Of a DNA stretch of 64,000 nucleotides, positions 51,241-62,480 are shown in pieces. The notes under the pieces were generated by a model that saw only the letters and a list, made by a program, of their open reading frames with translations, did not search any database and was not told where the DNA came from. Source of the DNA: Mactra quadrangularis (lineage: Eukaryota > Mollusca > Bivalvia > Venerida > Mactridae); contig CM046298.1 in the NCBI GenBank assembly GCA_025267735.1, positions 32,091,264 through 32,155,263 on the forward strand. The letters are read 5' to 3'. The number at the start of each line of letters is the position of its first letter. The first letter of the stretch is position 1. The position numbers and the translations under genes are program-made.

Positions 51241-51359
51241 TATGAGTACACGTTTGAATGTTGATTTATATAGATATACCCTGTTTATTGAAAGTTTGTT
51301 ACATTGAACATGTTCGCGCTATCTTTAGCATAAGGGCCAAAATTCTTCTTATAAAGTTA

Positions 51360-52960
51360 AACATTGACATTCATACTTATAAAACATATTAATAGAAAGG
51401 TATCTCATTGAAGCCACAACGATGAAAATATATTCATTTGCAGCAAGCATGAAAATTGTCTTACCACCTTGACGTTATTTTTTAACACGCATTAGTTCGC
51501 AAAAAGGATGTCAACTAATTAGCTTTCTCAGTTTAAATTTTACTAATTGTGCCGTGCTTTTGAAATGGAAAGGGTTCCTATTTTAGACGCTAAAATAATC
51601 CAAACTCCTCACAGCGGTTACGTCACACATTGCTACTTTAACCACTACCTTCATATGAATTACGTGACGCTAGTAGTAACATATTACTTTGTTTAAATTT
51701 AAACGAGCAATAACGGTAAGCCTAAAATACGTTAGGCGTAATGTAGCGAAAAATAACATTGAATGATCAAAAATGTGGTTATTTTACACGTTCTGTCAAA
51801 GAAATAAGATAAATTGAATAGAATTATTTCATCATGTATCAAAATTGTTTAATTCATGAAAAAATTACACCGGGATGTGAGCAAGGTTGGGAATGAGCTG
51901 CGTTGTCCACCCAATAGGGTCCTTGGTCCACCTCACGCTACTTATATGATGCTTTTGGTGAGAAATCTTAAGAATAATATAGCATTTGTATATCAAATGA
52001 CTAAAATAAATACAATTATCCATTTAATATTTACTTTGCACAACATTTTGCTATTCATGCAATTTTACGCACTTTAGGTAACCGGTGTAGGGGTAAAATT
52101 AATCTTTTTTTACAAATTATTTATTCATACTATTTATTTTTTCCCTTTATGTACTTTGAATATCATATTTTACTAAAAGAAGACTAAATTTATTGAAAAT
52201 ACTGAAATTTATAAAAAAGATGAAAAAAGTTTTCCGGCTCCCAGAGGGAGCAAATTACTTGAGTTTGAAAAAAATCTTGTTTTATTCACCTTGTTTTTAT
52301 ACAATCCATAATAGTTTTAGAGCATCATTAGGAAATTTGATAAAGGTTTTCCTCAGATTCAAAACGCACAATACAAATTAAAAATGTCAACTTTTACTTA
52401 TTATTGAATTTGGTTTTGCCTTGAATATGATGTCATGTTCTGTAAATAGTGTTTCGAAGTCTGTTTTTATTTCAAGACATTGTATTTCAAGACAGACGTT
52501 ATATGCATGTATTGATACGTATAATCTTGTTAAAATATTCCATTTTGAGTAATTCGGCTTCATACTATGACAGTTTTATACAAAATGTGGCATTTTAATA
52601 ATTTCAAGTTTTGTCTATATATACAATGCGCCATAATAGTAACACAATAATTAAATTGTAAGATAGACTATAACAATAGAATGTGAAATTCAATCCTTTC
52701 TAACATCTAACATCTTCTATCATCTTTCTACATGCTATTGTTGGTTTTATAAAGATAGTACCTAATCAAATATAAACAGGACGAATTGCTCATTGCAGTA
52801 TTTAAAACGACGGAATTGTCTAGACAAATGCAAGCTTCTTTTCATTAGAAACATTCATGTGTACACTCAGTTTGGCAAATGCTGGAAATAACAATGATGG
52901 TATCGACAAATCAATGTTGTTCTTATGATGAGTCAAAATACAGAAAACAGACTGTAAATT
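51360..52960 (-). repeat. Reverse-orientation block copy C1
   Basis: The part at 52,500-52,960 is the reverse complement of A 22,370-23,080 and B 36,690-37,150, for example CAATAGAATGTGAAATTCAA and GGAATTGTCTAGACAAATGC. The part at 51,360-52,480 matches C2 in direct orientation, with an extra segment at about 51,600-52,240. Confidence 0.75.
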
Positions 52961-53139
52961 AGATAATTTATTTGTTGCGGAAAATCCGAATTAGAGTATA
53001 AAACGTGAACAGATAGGTAATGAGTATTAACGATTTCCTACCGATTTACTACATTAACATAAAGATGATGTGCATTCGTTGCACAAACTCATACAATGTC
53101 ATTTAATAAAGATAATGTTCTATTTACACGTAAAAAAGT

Positions 53140-54000
53140 ACAACATTGCCATTCATACTTATTAAACATATCAATAGAACGGTATCTCATGAAAATATAT
53201 TCATTTGCAGCAGACATGTTTCCATGTCTTAACACGTAGTAACACGCATTAGTTCGCAAAAAAGATGTCTAATTAGATTAAATAATTTTGTTTTCTCAGT
53301 TTAAATTTGACCAATTGTCCCGTGCTCATGAAATGAAGAGTCCCTGTTTTAGGTGCTACAATAATCTTGTTTTGTTCACCTTGTTTTTATACTATACATG
53401 AAATTTGATAAAAGTTTTCCTCAAAATCAAAACGCACAATATAACTTAAAATGTCAATTTTTACTTATTATGGACATTGGTTTTGCCTTAAATGCGATGT
53501 CAAGTTCTGTAAATAAAGTTTCGAATGACTGTATTTATAATTTGAAGACAGACGTTATGCAAGTAAGATAAGTTTAATCATAATAAATTATTCCATTTGA
53601 AATAATTTGTCTTCATACTACATATTGTATGACAGTTTCATACAAAATTTAGCATTTTAATGTTTTAAGTATTGCCTATATAAACACAATGTTCCATAAT
53701 AGTAACATAATTATTGAATTTTAAGATAGAATATAACAATAGAATGTGAAACACAATCCTCACTAACATCTTTACTTGATTAAAACCCAACAATTTAAAT
53801 TGCCTTACATCCACTATTTAGGATAATTATGCTGTTGTTGGTTTTATGACAACTGTATCTTATCAAATATAAACAAGACTAATTGCTCATTGCAGTATTG
53901 ATAACAACGGAATTGTCTAGACAAGTGCAAGCTTCTCTTCTCGTCCTTAGAAACATTCATGTGTATACTCAGTTTGGCAAATGCTGCAAATAACAATAAT
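53140..54000 (-). repeat. Reverse-orientation block copy C2, cut by the LINE
   Basis: It repeats C1 in tandem (TAACACGCATTAGTTCGCAA, CACCTTGTTTTTATAC, TCTAGACAAGTGCAAGCTTC). The similarity stops abruptly at AATAACAAT, where the LINE poly-A begins; C1 continues GATGGTATCGAC. The missing continuation is not seen by 64,000. Confidence 0.8.
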
Positions 54001-54009
54001 TTTTTTTTT

Positions 54010-54489
54010 ATAATTATTTATTTCTTTAAATTTTACATACATATAGAAATACAATTTTACATAAATAAATTTTCCTCACACCATAACACGCATACACACA
54101 AACATACATCCATACACTCACATCTTTACCTACATGCATACACACATTCTTACATACAAACATATACAAATTCATATATGCCTAAATACAGTTTTTCAAT
54201 TGTATTTCTGTTAAGTACACACTCCTATTCTCAGTTAGGGGTTGCACCCCTAACATGTTTTCTTCATTATATTAAATTATAGATAAATATAAAAAAGACT
54301 TCAGTCGTTTAGTGAGTGGTTTTAAGAGAAGATAAATATTTATAGATAAAACTATGATTTATCTTATAAGATATTATAGAGAGTAGAAAGAAGATTGTAG
54401 GAACAGGACAGACAGATAGAGAGATAGAAAGAAGAAACAAATGGAGCCAACCTAAATTTACAAGGATACAATAAATGGGGATCAGTTAC
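54010..54489 (-). other. LINE 3' untranslated region
   Basis: About 480 bp between the ORF2 stop and the poly-A. It contains imperfect CATACA/TACA repeats (54,085-54,175) and pyrimidine-rich tracts on the sense strand. Confidence 0.7.
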
Positions 54490-55338
54490 CTATGCTGTGT
54501 CTGTGAGAGTGGCAAGTGGAGCCCAGCATTTATTAAATTTACTTATGTTGAAAGTTCTTGTCGCATTATATTTTTCTGTTTTGTACATAAAAATCATTTT
54601 CTTTTTAAAAGAATCAATGTCTGGAAGTCTAGAATTCATTTTACAATAATATAAATACTGTTTACCAGCTAGAATAATCTTGTTAATGATAGTTTTAAAA
54701 TGAACATTCCCAAGGACAATATCATTTGCATTCCAATCGTTAATTAAATTTGGACATGCATTGTTTATAAAGTTTTTAAGATTATTCCAAAACATTTGTG
54801 ATACATCACAGTTAAAAAATAGATGTAAAATAGTTTCTGTGGCTGAATTACAGAAGCTACATAATGCATTGTTACTTATACCCATTTTTGTTAGGAGATA
54901 GTTTGTTCCAATGATTCTATGATTTATTTTAAACTGAAGCCATTGAAGTCGGGAGTCTACAGTACAGATAAATGGTAATCTATAGATACTTTTCCAATGA
55001 ATAAATTCTGTATTTAAATCTCTAGCCCACTTATTTGTAGACTTTGGTATCACCTCTTTTGCCGAGAGTATTTCATAAAGTAATCGAGCACCTTTATTAG
55101 ATTTGTGTATTAATGCAATAGCTACTGACTGTATTGGTCCAAATTCATATTTGTGTAAGTTTTCAAAGTTTTGAAATTTATTCAAATAAGATCTAATAGA
55201 ATGAATAATATTGTTATACTGTAAAAAATTTGTTCTTACTGAATAAATGTTTTGAAATTCATCATATGAATAAAATTTTCCATTTTTGTCAACAAAATCA
55301 TTAACAAAAATAATACCCTTATTTACAAAATTTCTATC
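54490..55338 (-). CDS. LINE ORF2, C-terminal part with CCHC knuckle
   Basis: This is the continuation of ORF2 in the same frame as the reverse-transcriptase part, separated only by a single TGA (55,339-55,341). The segment contains WLQFKINHRIIGTNYLL and then CSFCNSATETILHLFFNC, a C-x2-C-x8-H-x4-C knuckle of the zf-RVT type common at the C-terminus of L1-like ORF2. No RNase H domain is visible. The first ATG after the stop is at 55,185, but translation from it is unlikely to be meaningful. Confidence 0.85.
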   Translation of the reverse strand, partial: DRNFVNKGIIFVNDFVDKNGKFYSYDEFQNIYSVRTNFLQYNNIIHSIRSYLNKFQNFENLHKYEFGPIQSVAIALIHKSNKGARLLYEILSAKEVIPKSTNKWARDLNTEFIHWKSIYRLPFICTVDSRLQWLQFKINHRIIGTNYLLTKMGISNNALCSFCNSATETILHLFFNCDVSQMFWNNLKNFINNACPNLINDWNANDIVLGNVHFKTIINKIILAGKQYLYYCKMNSRLPDIDSFKKKMIFMYKTEKYNATRTFNISKFNKCWAPLATLTDTA

Positions 55339-57387
55339 TCAGAATGATTTACCCCCAATTCTAAAATTTTGGTTATACCAAACAGGTAACAACAAGAATT
55401 CGTCCCATGATTTCACAGTATGAGACTCAATCAAATTAATATAGCTGCTCCATACATTTTGCCAGTAAGGGTTATTAATCTCATTCAATTTATTCTTGAC
55501 AAATTCTGAACCAAACATAAGGAACTCTTTTGTTGCAAAACATATAATTTCGAATAAGTATCTATACTTAAAGTTTGATTTCAGGCATCTTCTAAGCCAT
55601 GTTAACTTCAAGGCTGACATGAAGTTTTTAACATTAACTACCCTTAAACCCCCGTCCTTATAGTCCTGTGTAATAACATCACGTTTAACTTTATCAATAG
55701 AGTTATTCCATAAAAATTTAAAAAATAAATTTTGAATATTTTTTATAATCTGGAGTGAAGGACTAGGTAATCCTATAATCAAATGATTTAATTTGGGTAA
55801 AGCCAAAGTTTTAATTACAACATTTTTTCCTATGGGAGTTAGAAGACGTCTTGACCAAATACAAAATAATGATTTAATTTCTTCAATTTTTGAATAATAA
55901 TTGGTATCTACTATATTATGTAAATCAAGAGTAAATGTTACACCCAGCAATTTAAAAGACGTATTTTCCCACATTAAATTGAGATTTGGACATAAAATTC
56001 TGTTACTGTTTTTCATGGACCCTATCCAGATGGCTTTAGTTTTCTCTATATTGACAGATAAACCAGAAATATTCTCATAGAATTTTAAAACTTGGAATGT
56101 ATTAACAAGTGATTTTTCTGAACCATCAAGCAGTAATGAAGTATCATCTGCATATTGAGAAATAAGAAATTCCTGATTGTTTATATCTATTCCCTTTATA
56201 TTGTCATTATGTTTTATCAGCAGAGACAGAATCTCAGCACAAATGATAAATAAATAAGGGGACAAAGGGTCACCTTGTCTACAGCCTCTTTGGATATAGA
56301 ACCACTCAGACAGATGCCCATTGACTGTAACACAAGATTGAATGTTTTTATAAAAAACTTTTATCCAAGATTTTAAATTCTCCCCAAAATTAAAAAATGT
56401 AAGTGCCTTTTCCATGAAACTCCAAGAAATTGAATCGAAGGCTGTAGCAAAGTCTATTAGTAGAAGCATACCAGGTATTTGATTATTTTCTGTATAATGC
56501 ATGATATCATAAATAAGTCTGACATTCTCTCCAATAAAACGTCCTGGTAAAAAACCAGTTTGATCATGGCTTACGATACTATCTAAAACACTTTTAATAC
56601 GTGAAGCAATTGAAGAAGAAGCAATTTTGTATGATACATTTAACAAGGAGATTGGTCTCCAATTTTTTAAAAAACGTTTATCCTTATCCCCTTTGGGGAT
56701 ACATGAAATGATTCCTTGAGTCATGGAAACTGACATTTCCCCAGTTAAGAAGGCATAATTAACAGATCTAGTTAAAAAATGACCAATTTTTGTCCAAAAA
56801 AATTTGTAAAATTCTGCGGTAAATCCTGAGCTACCTGGGGAAGATTGGTTTGACATTTTCTTTAAGCTTTGTAGTAGTTCACTATACGTGAGAGGACCTT
56901 CTAGAAGGGATTTTTCTTTATCAGTAAGTTTATTAACTAATTTATCTGAAAACAACAAGTTTAAATCAATTTCATCACAATGTTTATGAGAGTAAAGCGA
57001 CTTAAAGTGACTTTGGGTTTCTTTTAAGATATCATCTTGACTTTGAAGGAGAGTTCCATTTTTGTCATACAATGAGTTCATAAGTTTTGAGCAAAAATGT
57101 CTATTTTCCAAATTGCAAAAATAATTAGTCGGTTTCTCCCCTTCAAGTATCCATTTAGCTTTAGAACGTAATAAAGCACCTGTTAGTTTCCTTTGTCTTA
57201 TTTCAAACAATTCAGATTTCTTTTCTTCTAATAAATTATTTTGAGAATTTGGTGTATTTTGAATATGACTTATTTCTTCTTCCAAAGTTTTTTCGCGATT
57301 ACTTTCCTGTTTTTTCTTATATGAACAATATGCTATAGTTTTCCCCCTAATTTCCATGAGTAGAGTTTCAAAAAAAAAGTTTATCAT
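55339..57387 (-). CDS. LINE ORF2, reverse transcriptase part
   Basis: This is the complete reverse-transcriptase core. Positions in this 682-residue frame: SSPGSSGFTAEFYK (182-195), NWRPISLLN (242-250), TGFLPGR (277-283), block A IDFATAFDS (311-319, catalytic D312), GCRQGDPLSPYLF (368-380) and QYADDTSLLL (411-420, catalytic D414 and D415). Block A has Thr where relatives often have Lys. The first residues belong to the endonuclease frame: removing one T from the T9 run at 57,371-57,379 joins DKLFF directly to ETLLMEIRGKT. The protein primes DNA synthesis from LINE RNA at nicked target DNA. It ends at an in-frame TGA. Confidence 0.92.
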   Translation of the reverse strand: MINFFFETLLMEIRGKTIAYCSYKKKQESNREKTLEEEISHIQNTPNSQNNLLEEKKSELFEIRQRKLTGALLRSKAKWILEGEKPTNYFCNLENRHFCSKLMNSLYDKNGTLLQSQDDILKETQSHFKSLYSHKHCDEIDLNLLFSDKLVNKLTDKEKSLLEGPLTYSELLQSLKKMSNQSSPGSSGFTAEFYKFFWTKIGHFLTRSVNYAFLTGEMSVSMTQGIISCIPKGDKDKRFLKNWRPISLLNVSYKIASSSIASRIKSVLDSIVSHDQTGFLPGRFIGENVRLIYDIMHYTENNQIPGMLLLIDFATAFDSISWSFMEKALTFFNFGENLKSWIKVFYKNIQSCVTVNGHLSEWFYIQRGCRQGDPLSPYLFIICAEILSLLIKHNDNIKGIDINNQEFLISQYADDTSLLLDGSEKSLVNTFQVLKFYENISGLSVNIEKTKAIWIGSMKNSNRILCPNLNLMWENTSFKLLGVTFTLDLHNIVDTNYYSKIEEIKSLFCIWSRRLLTPIGKNVVIKTLALPKLNHLIIGLPSPSLQIIKNIQNLFFKFLWNNSIDKVKRDVITQDYKDGGLRVVNVKNFMSALKLTWLRRCLKSNFKYRYLFEIICFATKEFLMFGSEFVKNKLNEINNPYWQNVWSSYINLIESHTVKSWDEFLLLPVWYNQNFRIGGKSF

Positions 57388-58282
57388 TGATGTTTAACTT
57401 CAGATCTCTGTCATGAACTTGTTCAATAGGTAAATTATCATCTTGATCAATAGAGCAGTATTGATTTTTTACATCATCAATTAAAGTATTTATTTCATTA
57501 ACATATTGTAAGTCTTTTAATAAAGAGTTATTAAATTTCCAGTATGAATTACCTTTCTTAAATTTAATCAAGTCCAAGGATAACGTAATTAATGAATGAT
57601 CAGTACGATATCCTGGTACAATATTAGCTGAAATCACATCATTAAATAAATGCGCTGAGATTAAAAAGAAATCAAGACGGGCTTTTTTAACAGGGTTTTT
57701 CTTGAACCAAGTATATTTTTGAGTTTCAATGTTCATTTCCCTCCAACAGTCTATAAAACCGAGTTCTAATATAAGTTCTAACACCTTTTCCCTGGCCCTA
57801 GGGTTATTCAGGTTGACATAGTTGAAACAGTCCATAAGTGGATTTAAAATTAAATTAAAATCACCTCCAATGATACATTCATTATTTATTAAAGACAATT
57901 TTTCAATAATATTGTTATAGAAATTTGCATCATCCCTGTTTGGTCCATATATGCACACTAGAGAAAGCTTCCTTGAATAAATTTCACAATGCAATATGAG
58001 TAAATTCCCATTTTCATCAGTTTCAGAAGAGACAAATTTAAAGTCAAAGTTATTATTAATTAGTATGGCAACCCCTCTAGATTGACTACTGAAATTGTTC
58101 AGATAACATTTGTAGCCCCATTGACCTCTAATGATCTTGTAGTCTTTATCCACAAAATGTGTATCTTGTAAAAAATAAACGTTGAACTTTTTTTCCCTTA
58201 AATACCTAAAGACATCTTTTCGTTTCATTTGATCACCTAAACCTTGGACATTCATTGATGCGATTGAAATCAGTTCAGTCAT
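57368..58282 (-). CDS. LINE ORF2, APE-type endonuclease part
   Basis: The frame is open from 58,342, but the better start is Met21 (58,282), followed by TELISIASMNVQGLG. All apurinic-endonuclease motifs are present. Numbered from 58,342 they are N31, LQDTH (Asp in place of the usual Glu, 58-62), YGPN (132-135), GGDFN (159-163), ARLDFF (221-226) and RTDHS (246-250), including the catalytic Asp-His pair. The frame ends at TGA only because of a ninth T in a homopolymer; with eight it runs into the reverse transcriptase. This domain nicks genomic DNA to start target-primed integration. Confidence 0.92.
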   Translation of the reverse strand: MTELISIASMNVQGLGDQMKRKDVFRYLREKKFNVYFLQDTHFVDKDYKIIRGQWGYKCYLNNFSSQSRGVAILINNNFDFKFVSSETDENGNLLILHCEIYSRKLSLVCIYGPNRDDANFYNNIIEKLSLINNECIIGGDFNLILNPLMDCFNYVNLNNPRAREKVLELILELGFIDCWREMNIETQKYTWFKKNPVKKARLDFFLISAHLFNDVISANIVPGYRTDHSLITLSLDLIKFKKGNSYWKFNNSLLKDLQYVNEINTLIDDVKNQYCSIDQDDNLPIEQVHDRDLKLNINDKLFF

Positions 58283-58509
58283 ATAAAAAGAGACCCTTAC
58301 TACACCACTTAGCCCCCACCCCACCCCCACAGCACAAAGCACAGCAAAACTTAACCAAATTAATCATTGCTCCATAAAGACATACAAGAAGAGAATCAAG
58401 AGAAAGAAAAAGAGACTTATTAGTTACAGTCCAAATGACAAAAACAAAAACATAAAGGGTGTGTCCTTACAAATGAGAAAAATAATCATTATTCAATTCA
58501 GTAATAAAA

Positions 58510-61100
58510 GGAGTACAATATTACAAGTTTGAAGAGAATATTTCATGAGAACCTATCCACAACCAGGAGAGGCTCTCATGAAACATTACATGAACAAAAT
58601 AGTTCGAAGAAAGTGTTTCATATAACATGTCATTAGTCATATAATAAATTGTACAATATTACAAGTTGGAAGAGAATATTTCATGAGAACCTATCCACAA
58701 TTAGAGAGGCTCTCATGAAACATTACATGAACAAAACAGTTTGAAGAGAATGTTTCATATAACATGTCATTAGTCATATATACATTGTACAATATTACAA
58801 GTTTGAAGAGAATATTTCATGAGAACCTATCCACAACCAGAAGAGGCTCTCATGAAACATTACATGAACAAAATAGTTTGAAGAGAATGATTCATTTAGC
58901 ATGTCCTTAGTCACATATACATTGTACAATATTATAACTTTGAAGAGAATATTCCATGGAAACCCATCCCTAGACCGGAAGAGGCTCCCACGAAACATTA
59001 CATGAACAAAAAAATGCATGTAACATGACCTAGGTAAGATTCACACTGTATAATGTCATAAGTTTGAAGAGAATCCCTTATGAAAACTTGTCCTAAATCA
59101 GACAGGCTCTCTTGTATCATTACACAGGCTAACAGTTAAAGAGAATATTCATAAAGCATGCCCTAAGTCAATGCACATTGTACAATATTTCACAAACCAA
59201 TTATTTTAAAAAGAATATATCATAAATTTGAAATGGCCCAAGTCCAATTATATTCAATTACAAATTGTTCAATATCACACTAACAAAAATTGTAAAAGAA
59301 CATTTCATGAGGACCCCATCTTAAGTAAGAGTCTATTATAAAGAAAAGATAGTGTGAACAGAATATTTCAGATGACGTGTCCAGAGTCAAGCACATGTTG
59401 TACAATATTACACTAACAAAGAGTTTGACTACAACAATTCATTCATTCACATTCATTCAAATGCTAAATTATTATTTATTAAGACAATAGTGTAAAGAGG
59501 AAATTCATAAAACATGTCCTAAGTCGGAAACACATTGTACAATATTGCATGCACAAAATATTTTGAAGGGAATATCCCATGAAGACCCATCCGAAACCGG
59601 TGAGTATCCCATAAAACATTACACAAACTAATCAGTTTGAAGAGAATATTTCCTACAGCAAGAAATAAGTCAGATCCTCATTGCATCATTTTACACAACC
59701 TAGAAGTATGAACCCATGCAAATTTTGAGTTTCTTAAGAAATATCATTAATTAAAAAATTTAAGAAAGAAAAATTTCCTATACCATACCCTTTATCTGAT
59801 ATACATTGTACAATATTACAAGTTTGAAGAGAATATCTCATGAGAACCTATCCACAATTAGAGAGGCTCTCATGAAACATTACATGAACAAAACAGTTTG
59901 AAGAAAATGTTTCATATAACATGTCATTAGTCATATATACATTATATAATATTACATGTTTGAATAGAATATTTAATGAGAACCTATCCACAACCAGGAG
60001 AGGCCCTCATGAAACATTACATGAACAAAACAGTTTGAAGAGAATGTTTCATATAACATGTAATTAGTCATATAATGAATTGTACAATGTTACAAGTTTG
60101 AAGAGAATATTTCATGAGAACCTATCCACAACCAGAAGAGGCTCTCATGAAACATTACATGAACAAAACAGTTTGAAGAGAATGTTTTATGTAACATGTC
60201 ATTAGTCATATATACATTGTACAATATTACAAGTTTGAAGAGAATATCTCATGAGAACTTATCCACCACTAGAAGAGGCTTCATGAAACATTACATGAAC
60301 AGAATAGTTTGAAGAAAATGTTTCATATAACATGTCATTAGTCATATATACATTATATAATATTACATGTTTGAATAGAATATTTCATGAGAACCTATCC
60401 ACAACCAGGAGAGGCTCTCACGAAACATTACATGAACAAAACAGTTTGAAGAGAATGTTTCATATAACATGTAATTAGTCATATAATGAATTGTACAATG
60501 TTACAAGTTTGAAGAGAATATTTCATGAAAACCTATCCACAACCAGAAGAGGCTCTCATGAAACATTACATGAACAAAAACAGTTTGAAGAGAATGTTTT
60601 ATGTAACATGTCATTAGTCATATATGCATTGTACAATATTACAAGTTTGAAGAGAATATTTCATGAGAACCTATCCACAATTAGAGAGGCTCTCATGAAA
60701 CATTACATGAACAAAATAGTTTGAGAAGAGTGTTTTATGTAACATGTCATTAGTCATCTATACATTGTACAATATTACAAGTTTGAAGAGAATATTTCAT
60801 GAGAACCTATCCACAACCAGAAGAGGCTCTCATGAAACATTACATGAACAAAACAGTTTGAAGAGAATGTTTTATGTAACATGTCATTAGTTATTATATA
60901 CATTGTACAATATTACAAGTTTGAAGAGAATATTTCATGAGAACCTATCCACAACCAGACGAGGCTCTCATGAAACATTACATGGACAAAATAGTTTGAA
61001 GAGAATGTTTCATATAACATGTCCTTAGTCAGATATTCATTGTACAAAGTTATACAAGCAAAACAGATTGATGAGACTATCTTACTTTACAGGTTCTAAG
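58510..61100 (-). repeat. Tandem array of hairpin-forming 137-bp units
   Basis: About 20 units, each starting near TGTACAATATTACAAG, with starts at about 58,511, 58,651, 58,786, 58,924, 59,048, 59,178 and onward to 61,041. The period is 135-140 bp. Units at both flanks (58,510-58,920 and 59,805-61,040) are very similar; those at 59,040-59,800 are diverged, and one is about 55 bp short. Each unit is internally dimeric: AGTTTGAAGAGAAT followed by (A/G)TTTCAT occurs twice. Each good unit also holds inverted arms, for example TTTCATGAGAACCT (60,795-60,808) and AGGCTCTCATGAAA (60,824-60,837). The array ends about 170 bp before the ORF2 open frame. Confidence 0.95.
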
Positions 61101-61560
61101 TCAGATATACAGTGGGCAATATTACACAAAATCTTAAGATTTAACTTCAGTATTTAAGAATCTACATATGACAAAGTGTAGTTAATGTCATAGATATACA
61201 TGTGGTTCCATTCTAGCATTGCTGTTCTCTTATACCAAAAAAGTTCAAATTCGGACTTGTGGTGAGCTATTACAAAGTAATACCAGTATTCGTACGTAAT
61301 TCAGATTTAATTTTAGTATCAAAGGAGCTGCATATGGCATAGATATACATGTCGTTCCATTCCGGCACTTTGGTACAACTGTAACAGAAATGTTTTAAGT
61401 CAGTTTTGAGGAGGGCAATATCACACAGTAAGACCAATATTCGTAGATAGTTCAGATTTAACTACAGAATTTAAGAAGCTTCATATGACGGAGTATTATA
61501 AGTGTCATATGTAAAACATATGGTTCCATTCTGGCACTTCGGCACAACTCTACCCAACCA
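61100..61560 (-). repeat. Second tandem array, three diverged units
   Basis: Three units of about 148 bp begin near 61,103, 61,253 and 61,399. They share TTCAGATTTAA, CATATG, and GGTTCCATTC or CGTTCCATTC followed by GGCAC. The first unit begins with CAGATATACAGTGGGCAATA, resembling the start of the 137-bp units, so the two arrays may have a common origin. Confidence 0.75.
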
Positions 61561-62289
61561 TTTTATAATCAACCGTTTTCCATTTCAGAATGTTACATCC
61601 TTGATCTGTAAAGATAGTAATACAGACTTAAAAGTGAGAGTTCCTTAATTTAGATTCTTACAGGTGATATATATGTATTTAAATTCACAAATAAATCATT
61701 TTTACCAATTAAGGTACAAATAAATACAACATCATTGTCAACATGACCTTGTTAACATATTAAATGCACTGTATTGAATTCAGAGCACAAGTTGATAGGC
61801 TTCCTCAGCCGTAAAAGGATTTTCCCAGAACCAGAGACCCACATGCGGAATGATATTGAAACTAGATTGGGAACATAAAAAGGACTAATTTTGTGTTTAA
61901 CACATTTCAGCACTAAAGAGTGACTCCTTCGGTGACTTACACGTTCTATGTGGCTGGAATAAGCCATCAACCTGATCTCCGAATAACAAAAGTTGCTCAA
62001 CAAATTATGATCAAATCACCAAAAGTTCATGTAAAAGCAGTAGATTATTTAAATGTCATTGCTCTATGACGTTAGTAGCTAAAATAACATTGATAAACTT
62101 GATTACAAATTGTGCACGTTGACTTTGTCGACACAGCCTCACAGGTCTTCCGTGAAATATCCAGTCTATGATTTCAAAACAGCTAGACAAAAAAGTCATT
62201 GTATTAAACAATTTGTGCGCAACATCTAGTCGTATAAATACCTTTCATATAAATGAATAACACAACATCAACGACAAGAAAACATGTCC
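61561..62289 (-). other. Inter-ORF sequence without clear content
   Basis: An 83-codon open frame on minus (62,003-61,752) has no recognisable domain. It contains a donor-like GT|GTAAGTC at about 61,940. No insertion boundaries are visible. Confidence 0.35.
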
Positions 62290-62480
62290 ATGACTTCAAC
62301 TCTTTCAGCTCGCCCTCGTGTTTGCTGAACGGAAATGTTCATGCGCACTGTTATTTAGTTATGACGTCAGAAATCGGCTCATTTTCCACCAATCAAAAAA
62401 CTCTCGTAATGCCCATTTTAATGTGACACTGTTTTGTTACTCCTGGTTACGGTATGTATCAACCAATCATATAATTAGTT
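62290..62480. promoter_or_regulatory. Promoter-like patch inside the inter-ORF region
   Basis: A consensus CRE, TGACGTCA (62,362-62,369), and two CCAAT boxes (62,389-62,393 and 62,463-62,467) lie within about 105 bp, in sequence less AT-rich than its surroundings. Such clusters mark metazoan promoters. Read on the minus strand it would drive transcription through the hairpin array and ORF2. Confidence 0.4.

Noticed and set aside
58510..61100. CRISPR-like array or hammerhead ribozyme array
   Set aside because: The repeats are contiguous without unique spacers and the genome is animal. The CTGATGA and GAAA core of hammerheads is absent from the units.
61752..62003. 83-codon frame between ORF1 and ORF2 as a third LINE protein
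   Set aside because: No recognisable motif and no relation to known LINE accessory proteins. Kept only as a stretch description.
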